64,000 nucleotides of DNA from Nymphaea colorata (GCF_008831285.2 NC_045142.1:563001-627000); one strand, 5' to 3'; positions 39,820 to 53,652 are shown, counted from the first letter of the stretch. The notes: a model not told the origin generated them from the sequence alone. A program made the numbers and translations.

Positions 39820-41529
39820 GTTTTAAGTTTTCTTTTTGTTCTTTATAGACATACAGTCTGTGTTTTATGTCTGTGTTGTAACTGTTGTTGTCGTACATGC
39901 TACCCATGATGCTGCTGCAATTGTTATACTTGTTTTATCTTGTCATATAAAATTGTGTTGAGTCCAATGTAGAAACAAGTCATGAAGGAAAACACTACAT
40001 TTTTATAGAGAAATTTCATCAAACACGTGGCAACTTCACTTGTTTACAGAAAAAATTATCCCACCCTCAAAAGTCAAATCCAAACAAGGTGAATCTTTTC
40101 CAGATAAAAATGAATATAGGTCCAAACAAAGTGCAATTTTCTCCCTCTGAAACGATTCACCTTCCAATGTTTACCTAGGGAAAATTTCCCCAGCTCTTTT
40201 TACCTTACTTTGTCTGCCTTGGTCCCAAAGGCTACCTTGAGGATGTTTTTCACAAATCTAGTCATACAGAGATGCAACCTGCACTGCATGTTTAAAATTG
40301 GAAAGTTTTCAAGATTCAACTCTTAAATTTGCAACCAAAGGGCTCTACAACTTTTTAAGCAATGGAATAAATTTCATAAATAACCAAGTAAGATTGCTTC
40401 TATTTCATGGATTAATAATTTGTCAAATGACTTAAGGTTCTTTTCTATTTCCATTTGAAGCCTCCAGGCTAAGAACCAAGGCTGGAGAGTTATGTGAATT
40501 TATAGCAGATTCTTAGCTAGAAATACAGAAATTAGCCTTGAGCCACATCAGATCCCATTGGCATTAAAACTCAACAAATTACTCTTCATTTCAAAACCTA
40601 TTAATGGGAGTAGGATGAACTCCCCACATCTTGAAACTAGGACGGCCACATACTTCATATCTTTGTTGCGCTTCTGTTATTCATAACACAATAGTCTCAA
40701 CCTCTTCTGCTGAAGATCCTACGGGAAGACCGGGTGGCAAGTACTGAACTCCAAGCATCGTATACGACATGCTTTCGGCTCCACATCTTTTAAGTCTTTT
40801 AACTGAATTTATATGCTTCTACATCAAGATGTTTAAAAAACTATTACGTGCTCATCATCAAATGTTTTATAATGATCAATATGAAGTCTTCACGTATAAC
40901 CAAAATCAAACATACATGTCAACCATCCGACAAAATAAGAGGAATCTGCAAATGAAATCGATCAAAGAATAGTTAATTTTTTAAGACAAGACATAGTCTG
41001 CAACTAAACTGTTAGAAGCATTATTCAAGAACAGCGCCACGAAACCAACATCCAACTTCCACTCAGAACATACAGATGTTTCATCAATACCAACACTAAC
41101 GTAAAAGCATGCTGTTCTTGTGAGATCAGATCCCCGACAAGTTTTTCCTGAGGACGGATCTGCAGGTACCCCGTTCCTCATAGTATAACATCTACAAGTC
41201 ATTACGAATGATCTCGCGAACCTCAGGAATTCATGTGACCTAAATAAGTTCTTTAATTGACCTTCTAAAATCCATATACAAATCCACGCATTTGCATAAG
41301 ATAGATGGCTGACGAAATTGAAAAAAAAAAAAAAAAAAAAGGCAAAATTCGATCATTCACAACATGTACACGCCGCACATGTCTTAAGTGCATATCAAGA
41401 TCGTCAAGTAATGAGGAAAAGGAGTGTCATGGTCCATGGAAACACGTTTCTTGCAGGCAGTACATCTTTCCATCCCAATTCTCTAGGTTCCCTAACCTAC
41501 GCTTCCCGCGGTTCCTGGAAATCCATGTT

Positions 41530-41700
41530 CAAGATCGAGAGAAAGAGATAGACCTTTTGATTTGTCGGAGGGATATTGGTGGCCGACTCGATTCCGGCGG
41601 CCGGCGGGAACGACTGCCACCTGCTAGGGTTGGGTCTGTCTTGGTTCGGGGGACAAAAGGGGACAAAACAGAGGGGGAGGGAGAGCGGATGGCTACCTTC
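41530..41700 (-). promoter_or_regulatory. Possible 5' leader of the SEC14-like gene
   Basis: On the minus strand this GC-richer stretch reads like a plant 5' leader: pyrimidine-rich start (CCATCCGCTCTCCCTCCCCC), then AACCCTAGC, then a CCGCCGGCCGCCGG stretch. It is the only leader-like sequence between the first visible exon of the SEC14-like gene (37828) and the next gene upstream. No exon linking the two was found, so the connection is a guess. Confidence 0.25.
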
Positions 41701-42590
41701 TGGATTTTTCAGAAGCAATCCAAAGTATTTTACTTAAGCATGAGAAAGGAATGTCCTTAATTTTATTTGTAAGAACAGTGAACGATGAAGCTATTTCTAA
41801 CCATTTTACGTCGCCAGCCATAAATGTTGTGAAAGCATGAGCAACGTAATTTTGAATTGTCATGTACAATAAAAAGCTTCAACATTATTTTCATATTTGT
41901 TACAAAATGTCAAAATTGTCTTCAAATTTAATGATATCTCAAATTTGTACATGATTTCGAGAAAAAACAATCCCATAGTCATCTCCCCATTTTTACGAGC
42001 ATGAGTAATGAGATTTGTTTCAAATGTAATGAACATATTAATAAAGTTCAATATGATCGAGGGTTCTATATTTGGCATGGTTTACCTTTTATGTGGTTCA
42101 ACCAGAATTTGTGAAGTAAGCCTCAACCCCAGGTGGCACGCAAGCCCTTCGGCACCCCTAAAAAAACTGTATATTTTTAAGTAAATTTGCATATTTACAT
42201 ATTAATACCCCTTAAAAAGTAAAAATTTTATACTTAATATCCCTTAGAATTTTTTTGGTTGCACTCCTCCATTCAACCTCTTTTCTTTAAATTGTTATGG
42301 AGTCCAAGAGGATTAGAGGAAGAACAAGTAGGAGGAGGAAGTTGTAGGTTTTTTACTATGAAAAGCAGCAAGTCAAATTTCTTTAAAAAAAAAATCATAC
42401 GATTTTTTGTGGTATTACCAAAATGCATTTTAATTTGCTTTTTCTTTCAGTTAATTGTCCTTTTTATAAGTCTGGTTTTTTCTGTTATCATCATCATTAA
42501 TTTGCTTTCATAAAAACAGACTTTTTTTTTTCTGCGATCATAGGAGGCGTCATTTGCATAAGAAACATGCTAGTTAAGTAAGAGGTTAAC

Positions 42591-42801
42591 TAAGCCTGGG
42601 CATCGGGCCGGCCCGACACTCAAGTTTGGGTTTGACTCGGGCTCGACCCGATTAAATTAAAAATATATAATTTTAATATGAAATAATATATAAATATAAT
42701 TAATCATAATAAAATATTATAATTATATATAAAATAATAAATTGAATATTTTTCTTAGGCCCTAGCCAAGTCGGATACCCACATTCTCGTGCCCAGGCTT
42801 A
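42591..42801. mobile_element. MITE-like element, hAT-like
   Basis: Perfect 12-base inverted ends, taagcctgggca (42591-42602) and tgcccaggctta (42790-42801). Next to the left end is a GGGCCGGCCCGACA-type GC-rich part and the middle is almost pure AT. Size (211 bases) and the CCTGGGCA-type end are like non-autonomous hAT elements in plants. No clear 8-base target duplication was seen. Confidence 0.6.
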
Positions 42802-44781
42802 TGTTGACACTCATGAAAATCGAATCAATAGCCAAACCATGTCGGCTGGCACAAGGGTTGCTTGCATCAACCCCATAAATTTTCTTTATTTTCATGTGGA
42901 ACCCTTCAACTATTTACTAATTTATATGTAGACGTCTTTAAGTATGAGAATTTTTGAAATAATGCCGCTCAACCTGAAATTTTTGGTTCTTCCATTGGCT
43001 AAGAGGTGCTAGTAATCAATTTTAAGTTTTTAAGAGGCAGCAACATATAAATGAGAAAAATTACTCTCAAATATCAATATAAAAATAAGTATCTTTTGTG
43101 TTTCCTATAGACAAAATATATAACTTGCTCTGAGAACAAGAAGTTCCCTTACTACAAGAACAAACCAAAAAGAAAGAAAGAGAGAGATTAACAATCTGTG
43201 ATGGGTAGTCAATAGTTGTATAATGTAACTCTTAATTACAAGAGCATAGCAAAAAGAGATCACCGACTAACTCTTTTATCTACTTGAAGATATGTTTTAA
43301 CTCTTTTGTCTACTGGAAGATATGTTTCTACAGTGCGGGGGCAATACATCACCAAGAGGTCATCAAGCAACCTATTTTAATAAAGCTGAACTCGTCTTAA
43401 AACTTCCGACGTAAGCTCATGTTATAGTGCTGATATAATTGGAGGCCAGTCGTCCTACATGGGAACCTTCCCAATGTCGACTAGAGGGTAAAAAAATAAT
43501 TTTGGTATCTTTGCTTGCGTTTATTTGAAAGTCTTAAGATGTTACGGTTGTTTCTGAAAATATAAGAAATGCCAGGCATTATTTTGTTAATTTTTCAAAA
43601 AGATCATAAGAAATCGGTTGTTAATGTACGAGACACGCAAATGCGGAGAGACATGCACATTTACCGGCCTGTCAGTTATATAATTTTTTAAAATTTTATA
43701 TTGGATAAATGAAGTTTTTTAAACATTTAAATGTAAATTTTTGGGAAAAAAAAAACAAACCCCATTGGCTCCTCCCGAGGTACACTCTTAATTTACATAG
43801 GCCGAACCCTTAAAAATAAATGCGACCTCTTAAGCATCATTAAATAGATACAACGGGTCCGACAGAAATTCTTGATCCATTTTTATGCAACCTCATAACC
43901 ATGAATTTCTATGAGGAAATTTAAGTGAATACCCAAGTTTGTCACCATCACACATATTTCCATCTTCCAATACATAAACGAGGAACCGGTGACCCTTGAA
44001 GACTCTTGGCTGCTTTTATTATATCATATTTGGATCTTATATCATAGTAAAAGCGATTAAACCTACTACCAAGGTAAATAAAAATATTGTTATAAAAATA
44101 CATGTGTACAGTTTGTTGGGTCCGTTGGTCCCTAAATCCTCCCAAATAAGTTCCTCCATGTCACCATCTGGTTTAAAATTATTCCACTTGCAAGTTTATA
44201 CACGCACATGGCTCACCACACAATGGATGAGGGCATAGAAGGGCTTGGTGCACTTGGGTAGGCAAGCAGCTGGTAAGCGGTAAGTCACTGACTCAAATTC
44301 TGCAGGTACACACTAGAAAGTCTTTCAGCCCCATGATAGAAGCGGCCGCAACATTACAGGTTGGTATGAACCGCAAAAAAGTGACTGCAAAAAAATACTC
44401 TAGAGGTGTCTCGTTTCTCACGCAAGTGCTGGAGCCCAATGATTGATGGCTTTCCCCAAGTAAAAAGGAAAATAAAAAAGGCCATAGGATTCACTACTTT
44501 TTCATGTAAACACTAGAGTATACCTCCATATTGAAGTCACAGTGCTCAACCACTAGACAATCCTCTGCAGCGGCATAGGCCCTCTAATGGAGATGCTCAC
44601 AAGCAGCTAGCTCAAACAAATCATCACCAGATCAAAAAGCTACCCCGGAAAAACCCCACTAACTCCATATCAGCGAGCGAAAACAAGGCGGAAAAAGTAA
44701 ATGAAAAATTCAAATCCCATAAGGAGGGAATTGCACAAGTACAGCTAGTTCCTTTCTGTGATCCTACGTAACCATCCTTTC

Positions 44782-47360
44782 TTACACATGATACCGGGAA
44801 CCAGTAATAACAAAACACGCAACCCGGAAGCCGGAGAGGACGGCGGACGCGGCCAGGAACAGGAATCCGGCAAAGCCAAAGGCGAGAGCAAGGTAGGACT
44901 GGATGCAGAACGCGCTTGTGCCTGCGCATGGCGCGTCGAACCCAGGACACACCTGGTTGCTCCTCAAGTTCTGCGTCAGTGTGGTTGCAGATGAGTTTGC
45001 GGAGAAGAGCAGGTAAGCGAATGCCTGAGCAGCGAGAGATCCTCACAAAGTCAGGAGCCCATTTTCAACTAAGAATGCAAACTAACTACAAGGTTGTAGA
45101 TTATAAACGGGTTCTTGTTTTCACCTGATCATGAGTGAAATCAAACCACAGTTGGATTGTCTCAGGCACTATGGTGCTCCCGTTCAGCATCTCCCAGAGA
45201 GCGGCCCCCATTTCGAAGAAAGAGTAGACGCCGACAATGGCATTCGCTGCGACCATGTATCTGAAACAATTTTCCATGCATAATATAAAAGGTGATGTTG
45301 AGATCTAAGCAAACAGGATCGCAATATTTTGGAAAAAGATATGCTTAGATCGGTCCCTTTTTTTTAATTTTTTTAAAAATTTTAGAACAAACTTCAAATA
45401 ATTTGAAAAGGCAAAAGAAAAAGACCTTTAAACCCATACCAGACTGGTGTTATTTCAATGACGCATAATAACTTGGTGAGAGAATGAGACCACTGATGTT
45501 AATGTAAGTTGTTACTTTTGCATGATTGGGATGTGCAAGTGGAACAAAAGAAAAAGAGGTGGGAGACCAAGCGTCAGTTGGCTCATTAATTCGGACCCTC
45601 AACTTTTTTGCTTCTTTGCCAGTTGCATCGAAATACAGCTGAAAGTTGAAGGACAGATAAGAAATGGTTAACCTACCAACAACCAAAACTTGTCCCTTTT
45701 TTTTTTTTTTTTCCAAATTTTATTAAAATTTTACAATATAAAGCAAAAATAAATTCAACGCAAATGAAAAATCTGGGACAATATAATTCATTATCTTTTA
45801 TTCTTTTTCCCTCACTCTTAAAATTAAATATGGATTTTAACCACATTTCAAAAGGCAAGCCCAAGTCCCCGGTGGAGAAGGAAACGGATGCAAGAAAGCA
45901 GATTTAAATCTAACCTGAAATGCAAACTGGAAACCGGAATTATAGCTCCAGATCCAACCAAAAAGGGTTATTTGAATCCGCAAAGTTTCAAATTACGAAT
46001 TCCTCATCTGAGATCGCATTTCAGTGGCTTAGAAACTTACTGGATTTGGACTGGAGTTATGAACCCAACCCGGACCCGAGAACCGAGCACCAACCACCAT
46101 GGTGACCGTTTCCCTCCTAATTAGTGTGAGAACGTGTTGCTCACTTCCAGCGGAAAGCCGTCCAGCTTATTAAGAATCGGATATATCCAATCCATTAACT
46201 AAGCAAAAAAATAAGAACTTAACCAGTAACCAGATCCAAATTCCGGATTGGGTTTAAGATTTTCGACTCCAACCCAAATATGTCGGACGGACTCATTTCC
46301 CTTGCAACATCTTTTCCATGGTGTTGTTGTATGTGTAATGTCCAAGCTCAACCTGAGGATTCTACTCTAAAAAGGTTCTTTTGATTTAAAGCCCTTGACT
46401 TAAAGGGGTGTTTGCATGGCTGGATTTTGAATCTTGAGAGTATTTTCACCTCAAAAAGAATGCTTCCTATAAATATGCAGATGAAATTATCAACAATAAC
46501 TTCACCTTGTATCTTAAGTTTATTTACAGTGAAAAAATTAACTTTTACAAAAACAAGATTAACTGGGCAGTCAAACATGCACCAAGAGGTTCAGAATTCA
46601 ACTACTACCTGTCTAAACAAAGTTTGGATCAGCGATTTCCGACCCGGAACAACATTAGCAATTCACTCATAAACAAAAGCATCCAATCCAATGTTGGCAC
46701 TATATGTCCGTAAGTATTTGCTTCAGGCTTTTAGCTCATAATTAATGAAGCCCTAATCAAATGAAAAATGGACACTGTATTATAAATCAAAACCGAACTC
46801 ATAACCGAATCCAAACTTACGTTTAGTGTAAGAGTGCCGACATGGCTAAATCTAACCTGAACCGGAACCCCGGACTTGTGTGGACCCGAAGAGGGGAAGA
46901 CCGTATCATTAGCTCGGTCCACGCAGCGATGCAAAAGAGAATAATAATAAACGGGGAGGGAGAATTAGATAGGTCCGGACCGTCCGGACCCACCTTCGGG
47001 GACGCTTTAGTCATCCCGCAGAAACAGAAAGGACTCAAAAGTCATTACCGGCACCGCTCACGGTGACAGAGAGAGGGAGGGAAAGAGAGAGGACCTGAAG
47101 GAGTCGTAGTCGAACCATCTGGTGGAGAAGGAGCCATGGGAGTTCATGGCCATGAAGATGGTGGCGGCGAGGAGGAAGCAGAAGGCGGCGACTCGGAGCG
47201 CGAGAAGTATGGTGTTGAACCTCCTCAGCTTCTGCAGAGACACCGTCGATTGGAACCCTCCCATTCCCCCTCCCCTCCGCCTCGCCCCCGACGAAGTTTG
47301 CCCTCCTCCTCGCGGGCTCACCTGGACCTCGCCGTTCCTCAAGAACTCCGGCGATCGCAT
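44782..47360 (-). CDS. CASPL4C1: CASP-like membrane protein, 4C group
   Basis: Three exons: 47360-47095, 45260-45125 and 45024-44782 (TAA), 214 aa. Junctions are GT-AG and join in frame ([10 protein letters not shown] and HDQ-AFAYLL). Four membrane segments are visible: [20 protein letters not shown], then [16 protein letters not shown], then [13 protein letters not shown], then [20 protein letters not shown]. The start MRSPEF, the [14 protein letters not shown] motif before the first membrane helix, the [12 protein letters not shown] motif and the ending [15 protein letters not shown] match Arabidopsis CASPL4C1 as I recall it. An in-frame ATG at 47450 exists, but MRSP is the conserved start. 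CASP-like proteins are four-helix plasma-membrane proteins related to Casparian-strip scaffolds; CASPL4C1 has been tied to growth and cold response. The 1.8-kb first intron holds AT-rich debris. Confidence 0.92.
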
Positions 47361-50300
47361 CCTCGGTGGGAACAGCAGAGCACCAAGATGGGATTCGCAA
47401 CCATAAAAGAATAAGAGGAAGCCACTCGAAGAGGAAGAAGCAGCAAGCACAGAGAGAAAGCGAGAGAGGGACTTTATTTATGAGGGCAGCATTCACATCA
47501 AAATCACGAGAAGGGAAGCGAGGCCAGAGAGGAAGAGAGAGGGAAAGCAAGCTTCCCACGGCACCAGACATTTAAAGGAAAGAGGCCCGAAAGGTTTTGA
47601 AAAGAGAGGGTGAACCAAGCAGCCCAAGAAAAAAGAGGGGGGAGTTTTTCATCTTTTGTGTAAAGAAGCGAGAAATGATAATAATAAAGAGAAGCACCTA
47701 GTCTCAACCTCCCCCTCTTTCTATTTATCTTTTTTTACGATGATAAAGGTGGTTTTGGGATACTTTTTAAATTGGAAAAAGGACCATTATATTTTGATAT
47801 TTCGAAAGATGTAGCCAGGCTTTTTCCCTTTTTGGTTTGGTTAATGAGAAAAAGCATGGCTGCCTTCCACATTAAATGCGTAGCAGCTACCGCTATTAAA
47901 CGAGCTGAACAAGTCCTCCTGGCATTGTCACGGATGAAAATCTACTCGCCAGAGCTCCATAAATAATTCACACACACAAAAAAAAAAAAAGTTAGCTTAG
48001 GTTTCAGATTTTATAAACACAATCCATATATAAGGTACTACCATAAATACTTAAATTTATCTAAAAAGTTCATTATTTTGTAAATGGTACGATTATTTAT
48101 TTATTTAAGTTTATAGATATAATTTGCATACTTAATAGAAAATAAGTTTACTGGCGTAAATATGAATATTTTAATACAATCAAAGACAATGACATTCGAT
48201 ATGCTAACTTTGACTTGAAGAAATATACATTGTCATATCCAAGTAAAATGCTAAACATCATTCATATCGAATAAATCACGTCAAGTGTGCACATAAGGAT
48301 ATATAGTATTATAATTTTTCCCTTTCTGTCTCTACCAAACAAAAAAAAGATCACCTTTCAAATGATATTTTGATTGAGAACTTAAGTTTTAAGACTGCGT
48401 CGAGATGCATATATGTTGTATCATTGCTAAGATTTTCCTTTGTAAAAGCAAGGAAAAGGGCTTGTTGAGCTCGTATCAAATTGGCCATCTAAACTTAACT
48501 TCAATTAATAGGGCTTCATGAAAAAATTATACAAACCCTCAAGTCAACATGAATATCTGCACCTAATTGAAGGGGTGGAGCATGATACAACCCAAATAGT
48601 TTTTATTTACCCTGCTTTATTATAATGTGATTTAGTAGATAATATTTTCCCTTTAACTTAAAAAAAAAAATTAATGTGTTTATTCAACCTCTTGACAGGA
48701 GAGCAAGTGGCGTTTGTGTCTTGTTAAGGATGGAAGTTGCACGTGAATACTGAAAAGGAAACAAGAAAGGTAACTTTAAAAAAAAAAAAAAAAAAATTGC
48801 TGTCCAAATTTATTACAAACCATCTTTAGAAAACCACCAAAGTAAATAAATATGAAACGCCCTACCTTAACCATCCCTGGCTTATTTGGAATTCACAAAT
48901 TCACTATACCTTTAGTTAATTAGTTGAAAATCCCTTAAGATTATGTCTCTTATAACACTAACTTCAGTGAAATAATGTGAATGTTTTTGAAAAGCGAAAG
49001 TGGGCAGTTTAAAGAAGATGTATGGCAACAAGAAGAAAAAGACACTGTTTCATAGGGAACATTCATGAAACATTGTATTAGTGTTTCTGTTGCCAACTAA
49101 AGATGCAATTCCTTTCAAATATACAGTTTAAATATAGATCTGATTAGTTAAAACTAATAAAACCATTCAAAACTAGCAAGCAATTGAATACAAATTACGT
49201 ATAGGATTTTCTTACCGAATCCGAATGTAAGGGATCGAATTTGTCAATCACACTGAGGCAAAGGTGAATGTAGAAGATTTGGATCTTTACAATTATGGAG
49301 AATAAAAGCGAGTTTTCGAACTCATGATTCTGGATACTTGGTGAACGTGGGTGTGGCTTGGCAAACCACTGGACTGCAGCGATTGCCTTCGTAGGTTGGG
49401 AACTAAGACAGCTATGGTCCGTCGTAGTCCGACCGCTGCGGTGAAGATCCGCCTGACGCTTTCAATGAGTTGGACCTTCTTGTTGACTGAGTCGATTTGC
49501 TCCAAAATGATATAAGGCCATTCAAATCTTTATTAAGAAAAAGAAACATATTTTTATTTATTTACAAATGAACGTTATTTATAGAGAATCAGTAAAACTA
49601 CTCTTAGTTTGAAATTGTCTATATATATAGTCAGTAAGACTTTAGTATGAATGCCATGTAAAACGTGTAGCAGGAAGGTTTGGTATTGTATTTGGCCTTC
49701 AATTATCCGATAAAAGGCCAAAGGCTGCCTCCAGGGGAGTCGGTGTTGACGACAAGATTTTCAGAAAATTAAAAGGCAGGAGGGACTGGGAGTCAACAGT
49801 CCGCTACCCAATTAATATAAGGTTTGGTATGGTGTGAACGCAGACCCAAATATTAAACAAGTTAACAGAGGAATTAATTTCAAAGTCCAAAATGCAGTGC
49901 AAATAAAAGCCTAGTGCTGGCAGGCAACGACGCCCGAAATTTTCGTTTTTTTTTCTTTTAAGTATATGGCATGTAGGATTAGGCAGCCGATCATTGAGCT
50001 TCTCAACGAGGCAAAAACTTGTTTCTCTTTCTTGGTGAGAGGGCTTCGGCTTCGTTTAGAATGAGAAACTCTCTTTTTAGACAATAATATGTTCTCCCTT
50101 CACAGTGCATCCTTTTATTTTTCTTGTTGCTTTATTCTAGTTTTTCTAATATAGTTCATTTTGAACAATGTATATGATATCATGTCATTTTAGTTTTCTT
50201 CCAAGAAACGCACCTCGAATATCTTCTTAAAGTCGAAATTGGTTAATGAATCATGGATTCTGAATTTGATTCCGTAGTAAGTTCATGCCTGCATTAAAAT

Positions 50301-51058
50301 GCACGTTTGTGATCATCAACTTGGTTTCAAAAAATACAATTGAACCTGTTTGTGTTTCTCTCCCTCAGTATGAAAAATACTTCTCTCTTCGGCTTCTAAG
50401 AACGCTGAATATACGAAATATATGCAGTATATATACATAAATAGTGTGTACAACATTCGCATAATGTATGCATTATATATATGTATATATATATATATAT
50501 ATGAGATCAAAATTGATTTTTATAGCACTGTCTGCCTCTTAATGCACAGAATCCATCAACAACGAGAGAATAGTGAACGATGAAATTTCTGCATTGGATT
50601 GGCAGAAAAAAGAAGAGAGAAAAAGTCGAAATAGGGTGAAAAGGAATATGTACAATCGAAAAAGGGATGATAAGGTGTATGCTTCGTATCCAAAGATTCT
50701 CTGATGCTGACGCTACATGTTGGTTAGGTGCACAATAGACATTTTTTTTATGATTTAAACAATCCTATCAAATTAAAAGCGATTCACTTATTTGAAAGAA
50801 TATGTTCAAGTACAAGAAAAGAAGAAGTTGAGGTATATGCTCTATGTTCTAAGGTTCTCTTAGGATAGGAATGCATCCATAGTTCAATTCAATCTCTCTT
50901 TCTCTTTCTTGGGGATTTATGTACTCCATGACATTCTATCGCCGTTAACTTAAATATATTTCTATTTTCTTTGTTATCGCTTTTAGCATAACTGGTCGGG
51001 TTGATGGAAAGACAGAGTCTATCATCAAGTCGATTCCACGAGCGTTAGGCTTGCGGAT

Positions 51059-51155
<97 letters not shown>

Positions 51156-52973
51156 GACTGTTTGTCTTGCTCGTATATATCCCATTCAAACACCGGAGAG
51201 GGTGTGTGGTGCAGCCACATTTTTACATTGAAGAAGGGCCGTTGCAGACAGTCTCCTTTGCCTTTCAAATTTGTTCCTAAGGTTTAGAAGCTCAAAAATT
51301 CAATGGCTAAGGTGCAACTCGCTATCTCTCAAAAGTAGAAATTTGTGTAATAATCGGTTTTATGCTTTGATTATAAAGAAAAACACATTGTTACCAGAAA
51401 AATTTTTTGTTTCTTTTTTTCCGGATTTTTAAAGTGAGCTTTTTACAAAGGTGCACCCATGGTTTCGTGATATAATAAAAACAAGCTCCAATTTAGATTT
51501 CTTTATTAACTGCTTATTGCTTATGTAAAGCCGCGGCCTAGAGATGTTGACAAATTGGATTAGAATCCAATATACTTTTACCATGTCTAATTTATCAAAT
51601 TTTCACATATTAATATTTGAATTCTATTTGATTTCCTAATCATAATTTTTCACAGCAGTTTGATCAAATATCCAATCAGAATCTGATCCATTGAGATAAG
51701 CACAATTTATATCTCCCTAAAACGTCCACGTCCAAGGCACGGTACTGAAGGTCCATTTGCAACCAATTTAATGAAATGAAATTTTATTGACATTTTGAAA
51801 AAAAAAAACATGCTTCTTTCGTGGGTTAAGCATTATACTGGAGCCTTATAATAATGAGTATTTCTATTATAATTTTCTGCAAAATGCTTAACATAAGAAG
51901 CAATTCGGAGAAAAGAGTAGCCAATCGATCATTGACAATTACATTATTTTTCGGTCTTTTATTTCTTGTTCATTTCCATCTTTCTCGTTCACATGTTGAT
52001 CTACACAAGATTTGGTTCAAACTAGTTTTTCTTTTGGAGTTGTGAACAATTTTTATTTTTTTTTCAAAAGAAAAAAGACAAAGGCGAGCCCGACAACACT
52101 ATTCAGAAAGCTGAAGCAATCGAATGACAAAATTAAGGCTTGAGGAATCCCCTTAGTTTCATGTTCGAATCTCATTGAACAAATAGATGCTTTATTCGTG
52201 GAATCTATAAAGATAAAGACTAAGTGTTGGTGACTCTACGGCCATAAGTCTAGAGCCAGTGCCTTCATAAGAAAGCTCGTTCATGAAAAGAAAAAGAAGA
52301 AGAAAGATGATGCTCGATCGAGTGAAGGCTTTCTACTTTCTTTTTGTGCTTAAAGCTTTCTTTGTCTTTTTTGTCTCTTTATTGACGATTGAGTTTGGTT
52401 TTCATTGATTTCTGAACTTCAATATCGAAAATTTTATATTTCAAGTTGGTACATAAAACTAAGAACATTACCACCAAAACCTTGGCATAAATTTTTATAG
52501 TTCATTTTTGTGTTTTGAGTGAGAAATTATTTTGATCATATTGAAAAGCTAAAGAATGTCGTAATTTCTCTGTTTGCTAACTGTAGTTGAATCTGGCACC
52601 GGAGAAATTAGAGTTTTTGGTTGCTCCGGTTCAAAAATTGATTGATTCGATTCCGTCCCATAAAAGTTTTCTGTTTTTAATTTCGAAATACAATCAAAGT
52701 TCGATTTTGTGGGCCTTGTTCTTAAGAGATTTCAATCTCGTTCTGCATATGATTTGGCAGGTTTGAGAGACTGCAGCCTGCCAAGTGTGATGAGGAAACA
52801 GAGGAGGAAGAGGAACTCTGCATGGCTGACAACGCACACCTTCGCCAACCATACTCCCCAACTTTTGTGGAGTGAGAAACTCCGCCATTAAAGCTTCACT
52901 CGGAGCCTCTGGACGTGCGTGTGCGTAAGACAGAAAGAGAGAGAGGGAGAAGCCGAGAAGAGACAGAAAGCCA
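47361..52973. other. Spacer between divergently arranged CASPL and VOC genes
   Basis: About 5.6 kb. 47361-47600 is GA/CT-rich and is probably the leader and promoter of the CASP-like gene. The rest is AT-rich with poly-A runs near 48661 and 48779, and TA tracts at 50484-50501 and 51061-51152. A 70-aa minus frame at 49293-49505 resembles no family I know. No gene recognised. Confidence 0.45.
51061..51152. repeat. (AT)46 microsatellite
   Basis: Ninety-two uninterrupted bases of AT repeat, self-complementary and able to form a cruciform. Its length is easily miscounted in sequencing. Confidence 0.97.
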
Positions 52974-53652
52974 ATGGCGGAGATGAAACCAGCGTTTGCG
53001 TATACAGTGGTATACGTAAAGGACGTCGCCAGATCGATCGCCTTCTACGCCGACGCCTTCGGCTGCCATGTCCGCCGCCTCGACGAGTCTCACAGGTAAA
53101 AGTTCTCCTGAGGAGAGGAATTAGCCCCTCCGTCCTCCTCCTCTCTATTATTATCGCCGCCGGCCATTCTCTGCCAATGGAGATGCAGTCTCGTCACTTT
53201 CTGGGGTCTCATTGTCTCTGTCAGGTGGGGCGAGCTCGAGAGCGGGCAGACGACGATCGCGTTCACGCCGGCGCACCAGCGGGAGACCGACGAGGTCGCA
53301 GGAGCCGTGGCGGATCCGGCCACCGACAAGAGGAGGCCGCCGTTGGAGCTCTGCTTTGCCTATCCTGACGTCGACGCCGCATACAAGGTGAACCCCTGGA
53401 GCTCCTTTCGTTTCTTTAGCGTTTCCCCTCATCGCTGTCGACTCTTGGTGCTGAGTTTGAGGTTCATTTGTTCCCTTCTCTCTCTTTCTCGATCTGGGTA
53501 CTGGGGTGCTGCAGAGGGCGGTGGAGAAGGGAGCGGTGGCGGTGAGCCAACCGGAGGAGAGAGAATGGGGGCAGAAGGTAGGGTACGTGCGTGACATCGA
53601 CGGCATCATCGTCCGCATGGGCAGCTACGTGAGGCCACCCGCATCGCATTGA
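52974..53652 (+). CDS. Glyoxalase/VOC-superfamily protein
   Basis: Three exons: 52974-53095, 53225-53387 and 53515-53652 (TGA), 140 aa. Splice sites are CACAG/GTAAA, TCAG/GTGGGG, CAAG/GTGAA and TGCAG/AGGGC. The protein has the paired beta-alpha-beta-beta-beta VOC fold signatures: FAYTVVYVKDVARSIAFYAD (residues about 8-27), then HRWGELESGQTTIAF, then LELCFAYPDVDAAYKRAVEK, then EEREWGQKVGYVRDIDGIIV near the C terminus. It is a single-VOC-domain protein resembling Arabidopsis At1g07645 (desiccation-induced VOC protein), as far as I remember it. VOC enzymes bind a divalent metal and act on diverse substrates, classically methylglyoxal adducts. Which reaction this one performs is not shown. The leader before the ATG is GA-rich. 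Confidence 0.93.

Larger units (their letters stand above)
39820..44781. other. Gene-poor spacer
   Basis: About 5 kb without a recognised gene. It holds a poly-A run at 41318-41340, a possible leader region (41530-41700), a MITE-like element (42591-42801) and AT-rich DNA. A 73-aa minus frame at 40981-41202 has no known relatives to my eye. Confidence 0.45.

Noticed and set aside
41305-41760. 151-codon plus frame
   Set aside because: Begins in a poly-A tract and reads the complement of a leader-like stretch; no family features.
47035-47571. 178-codon minus frame overlapping CASPL exon 1
   Set aside because: Wrong frame of the CASP-like gene; the translation has no family features and is arginine/leucine-rich from GA-rich DNA.
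49293-49505. 70-codon minus frame as a transposon or host gene
   Set aside because: No motif or terminal repeat found to support either.
52140-52190. Possible tRNA from 'gttcgaatctc'
   Set aside because: No matching acceptor stem or anticodon arm could be drawn around it.
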